DNA of 64,000 bases from positions 59,455 through 123,454 of the forward strand of contig CAZGQO010000007.1 of assembly GCA_964527925.1 (NCBI GenBank), in the 5' to 3' direction. The notes beneath the pieces were generated by a model. It ran no database searches, had not been told where the DNA came from, and saw only the letters and a list, made by a program, of their open reading frames with translations. This DNA is from Ch128b sp964527925 (GTDB lineage: Bacteria > Bacteroidota > Ignavibacteria > Ch128b). Each line of letters opens with the position of its first letter. Position 1 is the first letter of the stretch. Positions 63,860 to 64,000 of the stretch are shown here, in pieces. Made by a program: the position numbers and the translations under genes.

Positions 63860-64000
63860 CTTTCATCCTCAATACTCATTAAAATTATAATTTTTGAGTG
63901 CAATTTAAAGAATGGTGAGAACTAATAAAAACTAGTTTATAAACATTTTGCTTAAAATGTAATTTTTTTTTAAAAACTGATTGAAAAAAATTGAGACATT

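Overview
The window is AT-rich chromosomal DNA, most likely from an Ignavibacteria-like member of the Bacteroidota/Chlorobi group. Four secreted proteins end in the NYPNPFNP-type C-terminal sorting domain of the type IX secretion system (T9SS). There are also a DUF5916 outer-membrane barrel, lipoproteins with clear lipoboxes, and complete housekeeping genes (gyrA, gyrB, dnaN, recF, priA, metK, ahcY, lysA). The taxonomic call is inference from protein style; there is no rRNA gene, tRNA gene, CRISPR array, insertion sequence or prophage that I can see.

Layout. 1-12.7 kb is an exported-protein region: a giant SdrD-repeat surface protein set off by two CCCGGG-stem terminators, a lipoprotein, a GH13 amylase-like enzyme, an S1/P1-nuclease-like protein, a YjbQ protein and an M2/M3-like metallopeptidase. 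12.9-17.2 kb is a minus-strand operon of a GlcD-type flavoprotein, a threonine-synthase-like enzyme, a MocA-like nucleotidyltransferase and XdhC; the last two are helpers of a molybdenum hydroxylase that is not in the window. 17.2-23.4 kb runs on the plus strand: a secreted glycosidase-like protein, a lipoprotein, a beta-hydroxyacid dehydrogenase and PriA. 23.5-36.8 kb is mixed metabolism: a cysteine-tailed MarR regulator diverging from an outer-membrane protein across a perfect palindrome, a phosphoesterase, a crotonase, a PAP2 protein, a URO-D/methyltransferase with a CoA-acylating aldehyde dehydrogenase, an LD-carboxypeptidase/thioredoxin/redoxin/lysA operon, and a CxxCH porin-like gene broken by a stop codon and a one-base frameshift.

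37.4-41.8 kb is a signalling operon: Cys-tail protein, polytopic membrane protein, PAS/GAF histidine kinase and LuxR-type response regulator, followed by a short hydrophobic-peptide gene with its own terminator. 41.9-44.6 kb is a tightly overlapping YggS-DivIVA-PNP-membrane/coiled-coil operon. 44.7-51.8 kb is the replication/topology block gyrA-gyrB-DUF721-recF-dnaN, read toward lower coordinates, without dnaA beside it. 52.2-56.2 kb holds three envelope-glycan genes (GT9, methyltransferase, GT39-like/TPR). 56.2-60.7 kb has a MauE-like/rhodanese pair, ahcY and metK of the activated-methyl cycle, and a sugar-nucleotide pyrophosphorylase. The window closes with the DUF5916 barrel and a small unknown protein.

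I found no clear-cut new multi-gene system. The best candidates for a second look are the 33-codon hydrophobic gene with terminator (37.4-37.6 kb), the MarR/palindrome/outer-membrane-protein unit (23.5-25.4 kb), the twice-broken haem-motif barrel gene, the Cys-cluster glycosyltransferase, and the signalling operon with the Cys-tail protein.
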